Of a DNA stretch of 41,697 bases, positions 11,665-23,020 are shown in pieces. The stretch's first letter is position 1; each line of letters starts with the position of its first letter. Position numbers and translations under genes: made by a program. A model generated the notes under the pieces. The model made no database searches and had not been told where the DNA came from. It was given only the letters and a program-made list of their open reading frames with translations. This DNA comes from Candidatus Actinomarinales bacterium (GTDB lineage: Bacteria > Actinomycetota > Acidimicrobiia > Actinomarinales > Actinomarinaceae): contig SGYT01000004.1 of assembly GCA_004214055.1 (NCBI GenBank), forward strand, positions 1 to 41,697, in the 5' to 3' direction.

Positions 11665-13755
11665 ATGGGTGCAAGATCTATAGAGCTTGAGAACTTAAGA
11701 AATATTGGAATTATGGCACACATAGATGCTGGAAAGACAACCCTTACAGAACGAATTCTTTATTACACAGGAAAAACATACAAGATAGGAGAAGTTCATG
11801 ATGGTGCTGCAGTAATGGACTGGATGGAACAAGAGCAAGAAAGAGGAATAACTATTACCTCTGCTGCTACTACTTGTGCTTGGAATAATCATACGATTAA
11901 TATAATTGATACACCAGGCCATGTAGATTTTACAGTTGAGGTTGAAAGATCACTTAGGGTTTTAGATGGTGCAGTTGCTGTATTTGATGGAGTAGCAGGA
12001 GTTGAACCACAATCAGAAACAGTTTGGAGACAGGCAGATAAGTATAATGTTCCAAGAATATGCTTTATAAACAAACTTGACAGAACGGGAGCGGATTTTG
12101 ATTTTGATGTTGAGTCTATTGTTGAAAGATTAGAGGCAAGGCCCGCAGTCCTTCATATACCTATCGGTTCAGAAGCAAATTTTGTTGGTGTTATTGATTT
12201 GGTAGAGATGAAAGCGCACACCTGGACTAAAGACGATGGTTCAGAATGGGACATCTCGGATATTCCAGAAAATAAACTAGAAGAAGCAAAATTAAAAAGA
12301 CAAGAACTATTAGATATTGTTGCTGAAGCTGATGATGAGGTTCTAGAAAAATATTTAGGAGACGAAGAGCTAAGTACTGATGAAATAAAAAGAGCAATTA
12401 GGAAAGGAACTCTAGAAGGATTATTTGTTCCTGTTTTGGCTGGCAGTGCATTTAAAAATAAAGGTGTTCAGTTATTATTAGATGCCGTTATTGATTATTT
12501 ACCATCTCCATTAGATATAGAGCCAGTAAAAGGATTTAAACCAGGGGACGAAGAAAACGAAATCGAAAGAAAACATTCAGATGAAGAACCATTTGCAGCT
12601 TTAGCTTTTAAAGTTGTAAGTGACCCGCATGTAGGTAAATTAACTTATTTTCGAGTATATTCAGGGGTTCTAAATAAGGGAGATAAGGTACAAAACACTA
12701 GTACGGGAAAAGACGACCGCCTTGGTAGAATATTGAGGATGCATTCAAACTCAAGAGAAGATATAGATTTTATTTCAACAGGAGATATTGTCGCAGGCGT
12801 TGGTTTAAAAAATGCTAAGACTGGAGATACGCTTTCTGATTCTTCTAACCCGATTCAGCTTGAGTCTATGACATTTCCTGAGCCTGTTATTTCTGTTGCT
12901 ATTGAACCAAAGTCAAAGGCTGATGAAGAAAAGTTATCAGAAGGATTACAAAAACTAGCAGAAGAAGATCCAACATTTAGAGTAAATTCTGATGAAGAAA
13001 CTGGACAAACAATAATTTCAGGTATGGGTGAACTACATTTAGATATTCTTGTAGACAGACTAAAGAGAGAGTTTAGAGTAGAAGCAAATATTGGCAAGCC
13101 ACAGGTTGCATATAGAGAAGCAATAAAAAAACAGGTAAATATTGAAGCTAAATACATAAGACAAAGCGGAGGTAGGGGTCAATATGGTCATGTAGTAATG
13201 GAACTTGAACCTATTGAAGAAGGCTATGAATTTGTAGATTTAATAAAGAGCGGGAGAATTCCTAAAGAGTACATCCCATCAGTTAATGCTGGGGTAGAAG
13301 CAGCAATGGAATCTGGAGTTTTAGCTGGATATCCTTTAGAAAATATAAAAGCTACATTAGTAGATGGCTCATATCATGATGTTGATTCATCTGAAATGGC
13401 TTTTAAAATTGCCGGATCAATGGCATTAAAAGACGGAGCTAAAAAAGCAGGAGTTAAGTTATTAGAGCCAGTAATGACTGTAGAAGTCGTTACACCAGAA
13501 GATTTTATGGGAGATGTTGTCGGAGATCTGTCCTCAAGAAGGGGAAAGATCGCTGAAATGGAACAAAGAGGATCTGCAAAGGTCGTCAATGCAAAGGTTC
13601 CATTATCAGAAATGTTCGGATACGCTACAGACTTGCGTTCAAGAACACAAGGCCGTGCAACATTTACGATGCAGTTTGATAGTTATGAAGACGTTCCCGA
13701 CGCAATAACTAAAGAGATAACTGCAAGTATTCGTGGAGTAGAGGTTGAAGTTTAA
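11665..13755 (+). CDS. fusA: Elongation factor G (start adjusted to ATG 11665)
   Basis: [24 protein letters not shown]; full EF-G length. Confidence 0.96.
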   Translation: MGARSIELENLRNIGIMAHIDAGKTTLTERILYYTGKTYKIGEVHDGAAVMDWMEQEQERGITITSAATTCAWNNHTINIIDTPGHVDFTVEVERSLRVLDGAVAVFDGVAGVEPQSETVWRQADKYNVPRICFINKLDRTGADFDFDVESIVERLEARPAVLHIPIGSEANFVGVIDLVEMKAHTWTKDDGSEWDISDIPENKLEEAKLKRQELLDIVAEADDEVLEKYLGDEELSTDEIKRAIRKGTLEGLFVPVLAGSAFKNKGVQLLLDAVIDYLPSPLDIEPVKGFKPGDEENEIERKHSDEEPFAALAFKVVSDPHVGKLTYFRVYSGVLNKGDKVQNTSTGKDDRLGRILRMHSNSREDIDFISTGDIVAGVGLKNAKTGDTLSDSSNPIQLESMTFPEPVISVAIEPKSKADEEKLSEGLQKLAEEDPTFRVNSDEETGQTIISGMGELHLDILVDRLKREFRVEANIGKPQVAYREAIKKQVNIEAKYIRQSGGRGQYGHVVMELEPIEEGYEFVDLIKSGRIPKEYIPSVNAGVEAAMESGVLAGYPLENIKATLVDGSYHDVDSSEMAFKIAGSMALKDGAKKAGVKLLEPVMTVEVVTPEDFMGDVVGDLSSRRGKIAEMEQRGSAKVVNAKVPLSEMFGYATDLRSRTQGRATFTMQFDSYEDVPDAITKEITASIRGVEVEV

Positions 13756-13771
13756 ACTTGCATAGCAAGTT
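13755..13771 (+). other. Perfect 7-bp stem, 3-nt loop in fusA-tuf intergenic region
   Basis: AACTTGC-ATA-GCAAGTT, no T tract. Confidence 0.5.
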
Positions 13772-13798
13772 GAGACTTTTATAAAAAGGAGAAGAAAT

Positions 13799-14983
13799 AT
13801 GTCAAAAGAAAAATTTGACCGAAGCAAGCCTCATGTGAACATCGGTACAATGGGCCACATTGACCATGGTAAAACCACATTGACGGCCGCGATAACAAAA
13901 GTTTTAGCCGAAGCTGGTTCAGGTGACGTTACAGCTTTTGAAGATATCGACAAAGCCCCTGAAGAGAGGGAAAGAGGAATAACAATCCAGATTGCACATG
14001 TTGAGTATGAAACTGAAAATAGGCATTATGCTCACGTGGATATGCCTGGACATGCTGATTATGTTAAAAACATGATTACTGGTGCTGCTCAGGTAGATGG
14101 AGCAATTTTGGTAGTCTCAGCAGCTGATGGGCCAATGCCTCAGACTAGAGAACATGTTCTTTTAGCAAGGCAAGTAGGTGTTCCATCAATAGCTGTATTT
14201 CTTAACAAAGTTGACCAAGTTGACGATGATGAACTTCTTGATCTAGTAGAAATGGAAGTTAGAGAGCTATTAAATGAATATGATTTCCCTGGAGATGATG
14301 TTCCGGTAGTAAAAGGTTCAGCCCTAGCAGCTCTTGAAGGAAAAGAAGATGGGATTAAAGCTGTTCTTGAACTAATGGAGAGCGTAGATTCCTATATTGA
14401 AGAACCAACAAGAGTAGTCGACAAGCCTTTCTTGATGCCTGTTGAAGATGTATTTTCTATTACAGGTAGAGGGACAGTTGTAACAGGAAGAATTGAACAA
14501 GGAATTGTTAATGTTAACGAAGAAGTAGAGATCGTTGGTATTAGAGAAACTACAAAATCAGTATGTACTGGTGTTGAAATGTTCAGAAAGCTTCTTGATG
14601 AAGGTAGAGCTGGTGACAACGTCGGATTATTATTACGAGGTATTGATAAAGAGGATGTTGAAAGAGGTCAAGTTATTGCGAAGCCTGGTTCAATAACCCC
14701 TCATACTAAGTTTGAAGCTGAAGTTTATGTTCTCACAAAAGAAGAGGGTGGAAGACACAATCCATTCTTTAAAGGATATAGACCACAGTTTTACTTTAGG
14801 ACAACAGATGTTACTGGTGAAGTAACTCTTCCTGAAGGTACTGAAATGGTAATGCCAGGTGACAATGTATCTATCTCTGTAGAACTTATATCTCCAATTG
14901 CAATGGAAGAAGGAGTTAAGTTTGCTATCAGAGAAGGCGGTAGAACAGTAGGGGCAGGACAAGTAACAAAAGTTATTGAGTAA
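13799..14983 (+). CDS. tuf: Elongation factor Tu
   Basis: [22 protein letters not shown]; 394 aa. Confidence 0.99.
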   Translation: MSKEKFDRSKPHVNIGTMGHIDHGKTTLTAAITKVLAEAGSGDVTAFEDIDKAPEERERGITIQIAHVEYETENRHYAHVDMPGHADYVKNMITGAAQVDGAILVVSAADGPMPQTREHVLLARQVGVPSIAVFLNKVDQVDDDELLDLVEMEVRELLNEYDFPGDDVPVVKGSALAALEGKEDGIKAVLELMESVDSYIEEPTRVVDKPFLMPVEDVFSITGRGTVVTGRIEQGIVNVNEEVEIVGIRETTKSVCTGVEMFRKLLDEGRAGDNVGLLLRGIDKEDVERGQVIAKPGSITPHTKFEAEVYVLTKEEGGRHNPFFKGYRPQFYFRTTDVTGEVTLPEGTEMVMPGDNVSISVELISPIAMEEGVKFAIREGGRTVGAGQVTKVIE

Positions 14984-14990
14984 TAAAAAT

Positions 14991-15025
14991 AACCGGGAGT
15001 AGAATTAAACTCCCGGTTTTTTTTT
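14991..15025 (+). terminator. Intrinsic terminator/attenuator between tuf and rpsJ
   Basis: AACCGGGAGT (14991-15000) pairs with ACTCCCGGTT (15009-15018); T run 15017-15025; immediately followed by rpsJ SD GAGGA. Confidence 0.9.
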
Positions 15026-15034
15026 GAGGAAAAG

Positions 15035-15349
15035 ATGGTAAAACAAGATCAGCAAATAAGAATAAAGTTAAAAGCTTATGACAATTATGTTGTAGATGAA
15101 TCTGCACGCAAAATTGCTGAGACAGTAATGAAAACTCAAGCAAAAGTCAAAGGCCCTATACCTCTCCCAACACAGATACATAGATATTGTGTAATCAGAT
15201 CTCCCCATGTTGATAAAAAATCAAGAGAACATTTTGAAATGAGAATTCATAAAAGGTTGATTGACATTATTGAGCCAACCCCTAAAACAGTTGATTCTTT
15301 AATGAGGTTAGATTTGCCAGCTGGAGTAGAAGTGGAAATTAAGTTATGA
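15035..15349 (+). CDS. rpsJ: 30S ribosomal protein S10
   Basis: [20 protein letters not shown]. Confidence 0.98.
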   Translation: MVKQDQQIRIKLKAYDNYVVDESARKIAETVMKTQAKVKGPIPLPTQIHRYCVIRSPHVDKKSREHFEMRIHKRLIDIIEPTPKTVDSLMRLDLPAGVEVEIKL

Positions 15350-16053
15350 ATACATTAATTGCTAAAAAAGTAGGAATGACCCAAGTTTTTGATGAAAATG
15401 CATCTGCTTTAGGTGTAACAGTACTGGATGTTTCAAATTGTAGAATTGTACAAATTAAATCTCAGGATAAAGATGGATATGATGCTGTACAATTAACAAT
15501 TGGGACTGCAAAAAATGTCAACAAACCAATAAATGAGCATTATAAAAAATATAATGTTGAACCAGGTCAAGGGTTATATGAAGTACCTATAGAACCTGAC
15601 TCAGGCCTTGAATCAGGTATGAAAATAAATGTTTCTGATTTTTTTGAAGTAGGTCAAAAAGTAGATATTACTGGTTTTTCAAAAGGACATGGATTCACCG
15701 GAGTGATGAAAAGACATAATTTTTCAGGTCAAAAAGCAAGCCATGGAGTTCATAAAGTCCATAGAGCAGGTGGATCTATTGGAAATGCATCCTATCCTGG
15801 GCATGTTTTTAAAGGTCAAAAGATGGCAGGGAGAATGGGAAATGAGAAAAAGACTATACAGTCAGTTACTGTTGTCGGTATAAATGAAGAGAAAAATTAT
15901 ATTTTAGTAAACGGTTCTGTACCTGGAAAAAAAGGAAATGTAGTTCAAATTAAAGCTGCAGTAAAAATTAAATCTAATGATGGTGGAGCTTTAACATCAG
16001 GGAAAATTATAGAGAGATCCCAAAGCCAAATGGGAGTTTCAGAAGAAGAGTAA
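15346..16053 (+). CDS. rplC: 50S ribosomal protein L3
   Basis: [40 protein letters not shown]. Confidence 0.98.
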   Translation: MNTLIAKKVGMTQVFDENASALGVTVLDVSNCRIVQIKSQDKDGYDAVQLTIGTAKNVNKPINEHYKKYNVEPGQGLYEVPIEPDSGLESGMKINVSDFFEVGQKVDITGFSKGHGFTGVMKRHNFSGQKASHGVHKVHRAGGSIGNASYPGHVFKGQKMAGRMGNEKKTIQSVTVVGINEEKNYILVNGSVPGKKGNVVQIKAAVKIKSNDGGALTSGKIIERSQSQMGVSEEE

Positions 16054-16056
16054 ATT

Positions 16057-16680
16057 ATGACTGTAAAATTAGATACATATATTACAAAAGAAAATAAAGT
16101 ATCAAAAAAACAATATCCTATTGATGTTTCTACTGAAATCAATATAGGTTTAATGCATCAAGTTGTTACTTCAAATAGAACAAATCATAGAAATAATACA
16201 GCGTCAGTTAAAACAAGAGCTCAAGTCTCAGGAACAGGAGCAAAGCCATGGGCTCAAAAAGGAACAGGAAGAGCAAGACAAGGATCTCTTAGGTCCCCAC
16301 AATTTGTTGGAGGAGGAGTTGCTCATGGCCCTGGTGGAAGAGTTTATAAAGACAGAACTCCAAAAAAAATGAAACGAAAATCTTTAAATATGGCTTTAAC
16401 TCAAAGAATAAAGGAGAATTCTGTTTTTGTAATTGATGCAACTGATATGGATAAACCATCATCTAAATTAGCTTCGTCAATCCTTGGAGAGTTTAAGGTA
16501 GATAAGTCATTTACTTTTGTTTATGGAGATAATGATGATGTTCTCTTGAAATCATTTAGAAACCTAGATAAGTCAAATATTGTATCTTATCTAAAGCTTG
16601 CAACCTTTGACGTTGTATCAACAGATTTTACAATTTTCTCTCAGAGTGCAATTAATTTAATAACAGGTGATAAAGAATGA
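16057..16680 (+). CDS. rplD: 50S ribosomal protein L4
   Basis: GTGAKPWAQKGTGRARQGSLRSPQFVGGGVAHGP. Confidence 0.97.
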   Translation: MTVKLDTYITKENKVSKKQYPIDVSTEINIGLMHQVVTSNRTNHRNNTASVKTRAQVSGTGAKPWAQKGTGRARQGSLRSPQFVGGGVAHGPGGRVYKDRTPKKMKRKSLNMALTQRIKENSVFVIDATDMDKPSSKLASSILGEFKVDKSFTFVYGDNDDVLLKSFRNLDKSNIVSYLKLATFDVVSTDFTIFSQSAINLITGDKE

Positions 16681-16964
16681 AATATTTAGAAGATGTATTA
16701 ATTGAACCACTGATTTCAGAGAAATCTTATGACAGAATTGCTGATTCAAATTCGTATACCTTTTTTGTCCACGCAGATTCAAATAAACCAGAAATAAAAA
16801 GAGCAGTACAAGAATTATTTAATGTAGATGTTCTTTCAGTTAACACTATGTATAGAAAAGGAAAGAAGAAAAGATTTGGATATGTAATTGGTCAGCAAAG
16901 TACAAGGAAAATAGCAATAGTAACCCTTCAAGAGGGTCAAACTATAGAGGCTTTCGGGGTTTAA
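16677..16964 (+). CDS. rplW: 50S ribosomal protein L23
   Basis: [25 protein letters not shown]. Confidence 0.96.
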   Translation: MKYLEDVLIEPLISEKSYDRIADSNSYTFFVHADSNKPEIKRAVQELFNVDVLSVNTMYRKGKKKRFGYVIGQQSTRKIAIVTLQEGQTIEAFGV

Positions 16965-16966
16965 TT

Positions 16967-17800
16967 ATGGGATCAAAAAAAATTAGACCAGTTACACCAG
17001 GGATGAGAGGACAGGTTTCCGGTGACTTTAAAGAAATTACAAAGTCAAAACCAGAAAGATCACTTCTTAATTCAAAGAAATCTACTGGTGGAAGAAATAA
17101 TAAAGGCCGCATTACCTCCAGACATAGGGGGGGAGGCCATAAGCAAAAATATAGAATAATAGATTTTAGGAGAATAAAGGATGGAATTCCAGCAAAAGTT
17201 GCAGCTATTGAATATGATCCAAACAGAAATGCAAGAATAGCATTACTTCATTACGTCGACGGAGAAAAAGCTTATATAATTGCACCTGATGGATTGACAG
17301 TTGATAGTTTCATTGAATCTGGACCTAAATCTGATATTAAAGATGGAAATTGCTTACCATTAAGAAACATTCCTGCAGGAACTTTTGTGCATGGTGTAGA
17401 GCTTCGTCCAGGTGGTGGAGCAAAAATGGCAAGATCAGCTGGTTCGTCTGTCCAATTAATGAGTAAAGAAGGAGGACTTGCGTTATTAAGATTACCTTCA
17501 GGTGAAATGAGAACAGTCCCTATGGATTGTCGCGCAACTATAGGTTCTGTTGGAAATGCTGAAGCTGAGCTAACAAAATTAGGAAAAGCTGGAAGAAAAC
17601 GTTGGAAAGGTGTAAGACCACAGACAAGAGGTGTTGCAATGAATCCAGTGGACCACCCTCTAGGCGGAGGAGAAGGAAAATCATCCGGAGGTAGAACGCC
17701 AGTAAGTCCATGGGGAAAACCAGAAAAGAAAACAAGGAAAAAGAAAAAATATAGCAATAAATCAATTGTTAGAGGAAGATCTCAGAAAGGTAGAAGTTAG
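16967..17800 (+). CDS. rplB: 50S ribosomal protein L2
   Basis: [38 protein letters not shown]. Confidence 0.98.
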   Translation: MGSKKIRPVTPGMRGQVSGDFKEITKSKPERSLLNSKKSTGGRNNKGRITSRHRGGGHKQKYRIIDFRRIKDGIPAKVAAIEYDPNRNARIALLHYVDGEKAYIIAPDGLTVDSFIESGPKSDIKDGNCLPLRNIPAGTFVHGVELRPGGGAKMARSAGSSVQLMSKEGGLALLRLPSGEMRTVPMDCRATIGSVGNAEAELTKLGKAGRKRWKGVRPQTRGVAMNPVDHPLGGGEGKSSGGRTPVSPWGKPEKKTRKKKKYSNKSIVRGRSQKGRS

Positions 17801-17803
17801 GTT

Positions 17804-18070
17804 ATGTCAAGAAGCTTAAGAAAAGGTCCATTTGTTGACAACCATCTTTTGACAAAAGTTGAAAACGCACAAAATAGCGGGGATAAAACAGTAATTAAAA
17901 CTTGGAGTAGACGCTCAACTGTTGTTCCCGAAATGGTTGGATTAACTTTAGCTATTCATAATGGAAGACAACATTTACCAGTATTTATAACAGAAGCAAT
18001 GGTAGGTCATAAATTAGGGGAGTTTTCACCTACAAGAACATTTAGAGGACACCCAGGACAGACAGCATAA
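17804..18070 (+). CDS. rpsS: 30S ribosomal protein S19
   Basis: [16 protein letters not shown]. Confidence 0.98.
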   Translation: MSRSLRKGPFVDNHLLTKVENAQNSGDKTVIKTWSRRSTVVPEMVGLTLAIHNGRQHLPVFITEAMVGHKLGEFSPTRTFRGHPGQTA

Positions 18071-18417
18071 TGGAAAATCAAGTAATTAAAGCAAAAAGTA
18101 AATATGTTAGACAATCACCTTATAAAGTTAGGTTAGTTTTAAATTTGATAAGAGGACTAGAGGTAAATGAGGCATTAAATGTTCTTACATTTACAAAAAG
18201 AAAGGCAGCTATTGAGATAAAACAAGTTTTAGAGAGTGCCATAGCTAATGCTGAATCAAATGCAGGTTTAAATTCTTCAAATCTTTTTATATCAAAAGCG
18301 ATTGCTGATGAAGGTCCAACTTTAAAAAGATTTAGACCAAGAGCAAGGGGAAGAGCTGGAAGAATAAATAAAAGGACTTCCCATTTAACAATTGAATTAG
18401 AAAGTGTAGAAGAATAA
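18070..18417 (+). CDS. rplV: 50S ribosomal protein L22
   Basis: [34 protein letters not shown]. Confidence 0.97.
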   Translation: MENQVIKAKSKYVRQSPYKVRLVLNLIRGLEVNEALNVLTFTKRKAAIEIKQVLESAIANAESNAGLNSSNLFISKAIADEGPTLKRFRPRARGRAGRINKRTSHLTIELESVEE

Positions 18418-19307
18418 TGGGTCAAAAAACACATCCTTATGCTTTTAGAATAGGTATTGTCAATGATTGGAAATCTAGATGGTTTAGTCATAAAGATTAT
18501 AAAAAATTAGTTAATCAGGATTATAAGATAAGAGAGTTTCTTTCATCCCAACTAATAAAAGGTGCTGTTTCAAGAGTTGATATTGAAAGAACAAGAGATA
18601 AAGTTCAAGTCGATATTCACACAGCAAGACCAGGTGTTGTAATTGGAAGGAAAGGAGCAGAGGCAGACAGGCTAAGAAAGGGATTAGAAAAACTTTCTAA
18701 TCAGCCAGTAAAGTTAAATATTATTGAAGTTAGAGAAGCCGAATTGGATGCCCAGTTACTAGCAAGAGCTATAGCTGATCAACTTGAAAGCAGAGTAGCA
18801 TTTAGAAGAGCTATGAAGAGAGCTGTCTCAGCAGCATTAAAGGCTGGAGCAGAAGGTGTAAGAGTAGAATGTTCAGGTAGATTAGGTGGAGCTGAAATGG
18901 GAAGACGTGAATGGTATAGAGAAGGAAGAGTTCCACTACATACTCTTAGAGCAGATATTGATTTTGGTAAAGCAACAGCCCATACAACAGTGGGGACTCT
19001 AGGTGTAAAAGTTTGGGTTTATAAAGGAGATGTAGTTGCATCAAATAAGCTACGTCAAGAAAAGATAGCTGCAGAAGCAAGCTTAGCGAGTGGAGGACCA
19101 GCAGCAGGAAGAGTAAAATCTGTGAAATCAAGGGTTGAAGCAGCTGTAGGAGAATCTAAAGATTCAAGAATTTTAGAAGCTGGTGGAGGAAAAAAATCGG
19201 GAGAACCGAATTCAAAGATTGTTGAAGCTGGTGGGGGTACAAAAATAACCCCAGTAAAAGCTCAAGAACAGTTTGAAGAAGAAAAGTCAATTTTAGAAGA
19301 AGAGTAG
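18417..19307 (+). CDS. rpsC: 30S ribosomal protein S3 with C-terminal extension
   Basis: [25 protein letters not shown] domain; extended tail containing a duplicated motif. Confidence 0.97.
   Translation: MGQKTHPYAFRIGIVNDWKSRWFSHKDYKKLVNQDYKIREFLSSQLIKGAVSRVDIERTRDKVQVDIHTARPGVVIGRKGAEADRLRKGLEKLSNQPVKLNIIEVREAELDAQLLARAIADQLESRVAFRRAMKRAVSAALKAGAEGVRVECSGRLGGAEMGRREWYREGRVPLHTLRADIDFGKATAHTTVGTLGVKVWVYKGDVVASNKLRQEKIAAEASLASGGPAAGRVKSVKSRVEAAVGESKDSRILEAGGGKKSGEPNSKIVEAGGGTKITPVKAQEQFEEEKSILEEE
19161..19244 (+). repeat. Degenerate duplication within the rpsC 3' end
   Basis: GATTCAAGAATTTTAGAAGCTGGTGGAGGAAAAAAA (19161-19196) versus AATTCAAAGATTGTTGAAGCTGGTGGGGGTACAAAA (19209-19244). Confidence 0.7.
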
Positions 19308-19310
19308 ATT

Positions 19311-19721
19311 ATGTTAATGCCAAAAAAAACAAAATATAGAAAATCCCATAGAGGAAGAAGAAAAGGTATGTCAAAAGGAGGCAATGAAGTTCAATTTGGT
19401 GATTATGGACTACAAGCTGTTGAAACCTCATATATAACGGGTAGACAAATCGAAGCTGCAAGAATCACAATCACTAGAACTATGAAAAGAGGAGGAAAGG
19501 TTTGGATTAATATATTTCCTCATAAACCAGTTACACAAAAACCTGCTGAAGTTCGCATGGGGTCAGGCAAGGGAAATGTGGAATATTATGTAGCTGTAGT
19601 AAAGCCAGGAAGAATAATATTTGAAATTTCAGGTGTTCCGGAGGAAGTAGCAAGAGAAGCTATGAGAAAAGCTGGACATAAATTACCAATTAGAACTAAG
19701 TTTGTATCGAGGAATGTATGA
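19311..19721 (+). CDS. rplP: 50S ribosomal protein L16
   Basis: [19 protein letters not shown]. Confidence 0.98.
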   Translation: MLMPKKTKYRKSHRGRRKGMSKGGNEVQFGDYGLQAVETSYITGRQIEAARITITRTMKRGGKVWINIFPHKPVTQKPAEVRMGSGKGNVEYYVAVVKPGRIIFEISGVPEEVAREAMRKAGHKLPIRTKFVSRNV

Positions 19722-19936
19722 GTGTTGAAAATTTAAGAGAGCTTTCAATTCTTGAACTAGAGAATAAAATATTGGATCTTAAAAAAGAACTAATGGAATC
19801 AAGATTTGCACTAGCAACTAGCCAGCTAGAGGATACTTCGATATTTAAAAAAATAAAAAAAGAAATTGCACAAACAAACACTATTTTAAATGAAAAAAAA
19901 TATGAAGAAAAAATGAAGGCATCAACTAATGACTGA
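19718..19936 (+). CDS. rpmC: 50S ribosomal protein L29
   Basis: Length, position, [35 protein letters not shown]. Confidence 0.93.
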   Translation: MSVENLRELSILELENKILDLKKELMESRFALATSQLEDTSIFKKIKKEIAQTNTILNEKKYEEKMKASTND

Positions 19937-20192
19937 AATACAAAGAACTTCTAGAAAGGTTAGAACTGGTGTAGTGGTCTCTGACAAAAGATTAAATACT
20001 GTCACAGTTGCAATAGAGATTCAATATCCTCATCCAAAATACGGAAAAATAGTTAAAAAAACTCGTAAATTACATGTACATGATGATAAATTTGATTCAA
20101 AGGTTGGGGATACAGTAGAAATTATGGAAACAAAACCAATTTCAAAAACAAAACGCTGGAGAGTTACTGAAGTTATTGAGAGGGCAAGATGA
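19929..20192 (+). CDS. rpsQ: 30S ribosomal protein S17
   Basis: [22 protein letters not shown]...[18 protein letters not shown]. Confidence 0.97.
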   Translation: MTEIQRTSRKVRTGVVVSDKRLNTVTVAIEIQYPHPKYGKIVKKTRKLHVHDDKFDSKVGDTVEIMETKPISKTKRWRVTEVIERAR

Positions 20193-20557
20193 TACAGAAA
20201 GAATCTAGGCTTAAAGTTGCAGATAACTCTGGAGCAAAAGAAGTTTTATGTATAAAGGTTAAAGGCAGTTCAAGAATTAGATATGCAGGATTAGGGGATG
20301 TTTTTACTGCGACTGTAAAAGACGCTATTCCAGGAGGTCAAATAAAGAAAGGTGACATAGTAGAGGCCGTCGTTGTTAGAACCAGTAAAGAGACTAGAAG
20401 AAAAGACGGAACATATATAAGATTTGATGAGAATGCTTGTGTTATATTAAACGAGCAAGATCAACCAAGGGGTACAAGAATTTTTGGCCCAGTAGGAAGA
20501 GAGCTAAGAGAAAAAAAATTTATGAGGATAGTTTCTCTTGCTCCAGAGGTGATCTAA
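20189..20557 (+). CDS. rplN: 50S ribosomal protein L14
   Basis: [24 protein letters not shown]. Confidence 0.98.
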   Translation: MIQKESRLKVADNSGAKEVLCIKVKGSSRIRYAGLGDVFTATVKDAIPGGQIKKGDIVEAVVVRTSKETRRKDGTYIRFDENACVILNEQDQPRGTRIFGPVGRELREKKFMRIVSLAPEVI

Positions 20558-20859
20558 TGAAGATAAAAAAAGGTGATACAGTAAAGATTATTTCTGGGAA
20601 AGATAACGGTAAGGAAGGCAAAGTATTACAAGTTATTCCAGCAAAAAAACTTGTTCTTGTTGAAGGGGTAAATATAGTAAAAAAGCATCAAAAACCACAA
20701 GGTCAAACTATGCAAGGTGGGGTTATTGATAAAAGCATGCCTATAGATATTTCGAATGTTTCATTAGTAGTAAAGAAAAATAGTGGAAGAGTTAGTTATA
20801 AATTTGATAAAAATGGCAATAAATTTAGAGTTCTTTCTAAGACCGGAGATGAAGCATGA
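20557..20859 (+). CDS. rplX: 50S ribosomal protein L24 (start at ATG 20557, not ORF start 20437)
   Basis: [33 protein letters not shown] junction with rplN. Confidence 0.96.
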   Translation: MKIKKGDTVKIISGKDNGKEGKVLQVIPAKKLVLVEGVNIVKKHQKPQGQTMQGGVIDKSMPIDISNVSLVVKKNSGRVSYKFDKNGNKFRVLSKTGDEA

Positions 20860-21401
20860 TACCGAGACTAAAAGAAAAATATAATATAGAAATTTCTGGT
20901 GAAATTCAAAAAGAACTTAATTTAACTAATGTAAATCAAATACCAAAATTAGAAAAAATTGTAATCAATATTGGAGATGGAAAAGCAGCCACTGATGGCA
21001 GAGCTCTGGAGTCCATGATTGATGAGTTAACTGCTATTTCAGGACAAAAACCTATTGTCAAGAGAGCAAGAAAATCTATTGCAGGATTTAAGATAAGAGA
21101 AGGTATGCCTATTGCTACTTCAGTCACTATTAGGGGTGACAGAATGTGGGAGTTTTATGATCGTTTTGTTCAAGTTGTTGTACCAAGGATAAGAGACTTT
21201 AGAGGATTTAGCACAAAATCATTTGACGGAAAAGGCAACTACTCTTTAGGTTTAAATGAGCAACTTGTATTTCCAGAAGTTGAGTATGACAAAGTAAGAG
21301 ATATAAGAGGTATGAATATTACGATCTGTACAACAGCTAACGATAATAATGAAGGATATGTATTATTAAATTCCTTGGGGTTTCCTTTTAGGGAGAATTA
21401 A
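20856..21401 (+). CDS. rplE: 50S ribosomal protein L5
   Basis: [37 protein letters not shown]. Confidence 0.98.
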   Translation: MIPRLKEKYNIEISGEIQKELNLTNVNQIPKLEKIVINIGDGKAATDGRALESMIDELTAISGQKPIVKRARKSIAGFKIREGMPIATSVTIRGDRMWEFYDRFVQVVVPRIRDFRGFSTKSFDGKGNYSLGLNEQLVFPEVEYDKVRDIRGMNITICTTANDNNEGYVLLNSLGFPFREN

Positions 21402-21403
21402 AT

Positions 21404-21709
21404 ATGGCTAAAACAAGTAAAGTAGTTAAAAACAATAAGAGACTGGAAACAGTAGGTTTTTACTATGAACGTAGAAAAGAGTTAATAAAAGTTATAAAAG
21501 ATCCTAATTCTTCATATGATGAAAAAAGAGAAGCTCAAAAAAAGATAGCTAAGATGCCAAGAGATGCATCAGCATCTCGTCATAGAAATAGATGTGAAGT
21601 TACCGGTAGACCAAGAGGCACTCTAAGAAAATTTGGAATGTCAAGAAATACATTTAGAGATCTAGCATTAAAAGGAGAGCTTCCAGGAATAAAGAAAGCT
21701 TCGTGGTAA
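21404..21709 (+). CDS. rpsN: 30S ribosomal protein S14, long Cys-free (zinc-independent) form
   Basis: 101 aa; [44 protein letters not shown]; no CxxC pairs. Confidence 0.96.
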   Translation: MAKTSKVVKNNKRLETVGFYYERRKELIKVIKDPNSSYDEKREAQKKIAKMPRDASASRHRNRCEVTGRPRGTLRKFGMSRNTFRDLALKGELPGIKKASW

Positions 21710-21711
21710 TT

Positions 21712-22110
21712 ATGGTTTCAGACCCAATATCAGATTTATTAACAAGGATAAGAAATGCTGTAATGGTATCTAAATCTAATATTGAAATACCTCATTCAAA
21801 GTTTAAATTTCAGTTAACAAGTTTATTGAAAGATGAAGGTTATGTATCAGATGTAAAAATTACAGGCGAGGGTACAAAAAAATTAATTAATATAGAACTT
21901 AAGTACTCAGAAGATGGAGCTTCAGTAATATCTGGTATGAATAGATTATCCAAGCCAGGCAATAGGGTTTATTCAAGTTTTGATAAATTACCAAGAAATA
22001 ATGGAGGGCTTGGGACAGTTGTTGTTTCAACTTCTAGAGGGCTTTTGTCTGATTCTGAAGCTCGAAAAAGAAAACTTGGAGGAGAATTAATTTGTGAGGT
22101 TTGGTCATGA
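21712..22110 (+). CDS. rpsH: 30S ribosomal protein S8 (start adjusted)
   Basis: MVSDPISDLLTRIRNA; STSRGLLSDSEARKRKLGGELICEVW. Confidence 0.97.
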   Translation: MVSDPISDLLTRIRNAVMVSKSNIEIPHSKFKFQLTSLLKDEGYVSDVKITGEGTKKLINIELKYSEDGASVISGMNRLSKPGNRVYSSFDKLPRNNGGLGTVVVSTSRGLLSDSEARKRKLGGELICEVWS

Positions 22111-22661
22111 GTAGGATTGGAAATAAACCCATAAACATACCAGAAAACATTGAGGTAAAAATTAATAATATGGAAATTTCAGTTAAAGGACCAAAAGGAG
22201 AACTAACAACAGCTATTGTTGACGACAGAATAAAATTTGAAATATCTGAGAATATATTAATATTTTCAAGATCTTCTGATGAAAAAGAAGTTAAAAGTTT
22301 ACACGGTCTTTATCGTTCCTTAGTATCAAATAATATAATCGGAGTCTCCGATGGTTATAAAAAAACTTTATCCCTCCAAGGAGTTGGACATAGAGCAGCT
22401 ATTAAAGGTAGTGATTTAGAAATATTATGTGGTTTCTCTCATCCTGTAATTTATAAAAAAGTTGAAAATATAAATTATGAAGTACCTGACCAGAATACGA
22501 TCATTGTCTCAGGGATAGATAAAGCACTTGTGGGACAAGTTGCAGCAAATATAAGGGCAATTAAACCTCCTGAACCTTATAAGGGGAAAGGTATTCGATA
22601 TGAAGATGAGTATGTTAGAAGAAAAGCAGGTAAGGCTGCTGTATCAACCACTGGAGCTTAG
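22107..22661 (+). CDS. rplF: 50S ribosomal protein L6 (start adjusted to ATG 22107)
   Basis: MSRIGNKPINIPENIEV; PEPYKGKGIRYEDEYVRRKAGK. Confidence 0.97.
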   Translation: MSRIGNKPINIPENIEVKINNMEISVKGPKGELTTAIVDDRIKFEISENILIFSRSSDEKEVKSLHGLYRSLVSNNIIGVSDGYKKTLSLQGVGHRAAIKGSDLEILCGFSHPVIYKKVENINYEVPDQNTIIVSGIDKALVGQVAANIRAIKPPEPYKGKGIRYEDEYVRRKAGKAAVSTTGA

Positions 22662-22666
22662 ATAAA

Positions 22667-23020
22667 ATGCAATTAAAAAAGAATCATTCAAGACAAAAAA
22701 GAAAAATTAGGATTAGGAAAAAGATAAATGGTTTAGAGAGCAAGCCAAGATTAGCTATATATAAAAGTAATAAAAATATCTACGTACAAGCTATAGATGA
22801 TCTCAATCAAAAGACAATTGCTACTTCAAGCACTTTAGGTGAAGAATTAAAATCAGAAAAATTATCATTAGAAACAGCTAAAAAAGTTGGTGAAATTATG
22901 GGTGATAAGTTAAGTAAACTTGGAATTAGTGAAGCTGTATTTGATAGAGGTGGATACGTTTATCATGGAAGAGTAAAAGCTTTAGCAGAGGGCATAAGAG
23001 AAAAGGGGATAAAATTCTGA
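22667..23020 (+). CDS. rplR: 50S ribosomal protein L18
   Basis: [45 protein letters not shown]. Confidence 0.97.
   Translation: MQLKKNHSRQKRKIRIRKKINGLESKPRLAIYKSNKNIYVQAIDDLNQKTIATSSTLGEELKSEKLSLETAKKVGEIMGDKLSKLGISEAVFDRGGYVYHGRVKALAEGIREKGIKF

Noticed and set aside
11502-11690. + strand ORF of 62 aa inside rpsG
   Set aside because: Out-of-frame overlap with conserved S7 and the fusA start
16163-16372. + strand ORF of 69 aa inside rplD
   Set aside because: Out-of-frame overlap with conserved L4, low-complexity Gln/Glu composition
17272-17757. 161-aa minus-strand ORF opposite rplB
   Set aside because: Antisense to highly conserved L2; Pro/Ser-rich artefact of the opposite strand
20437-20556. 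40-codon N-terminal extension of the L24 ORF
   Set aside because: Overlaps rplN out of frame; L24 clearly begins MKIKKGD at 20557
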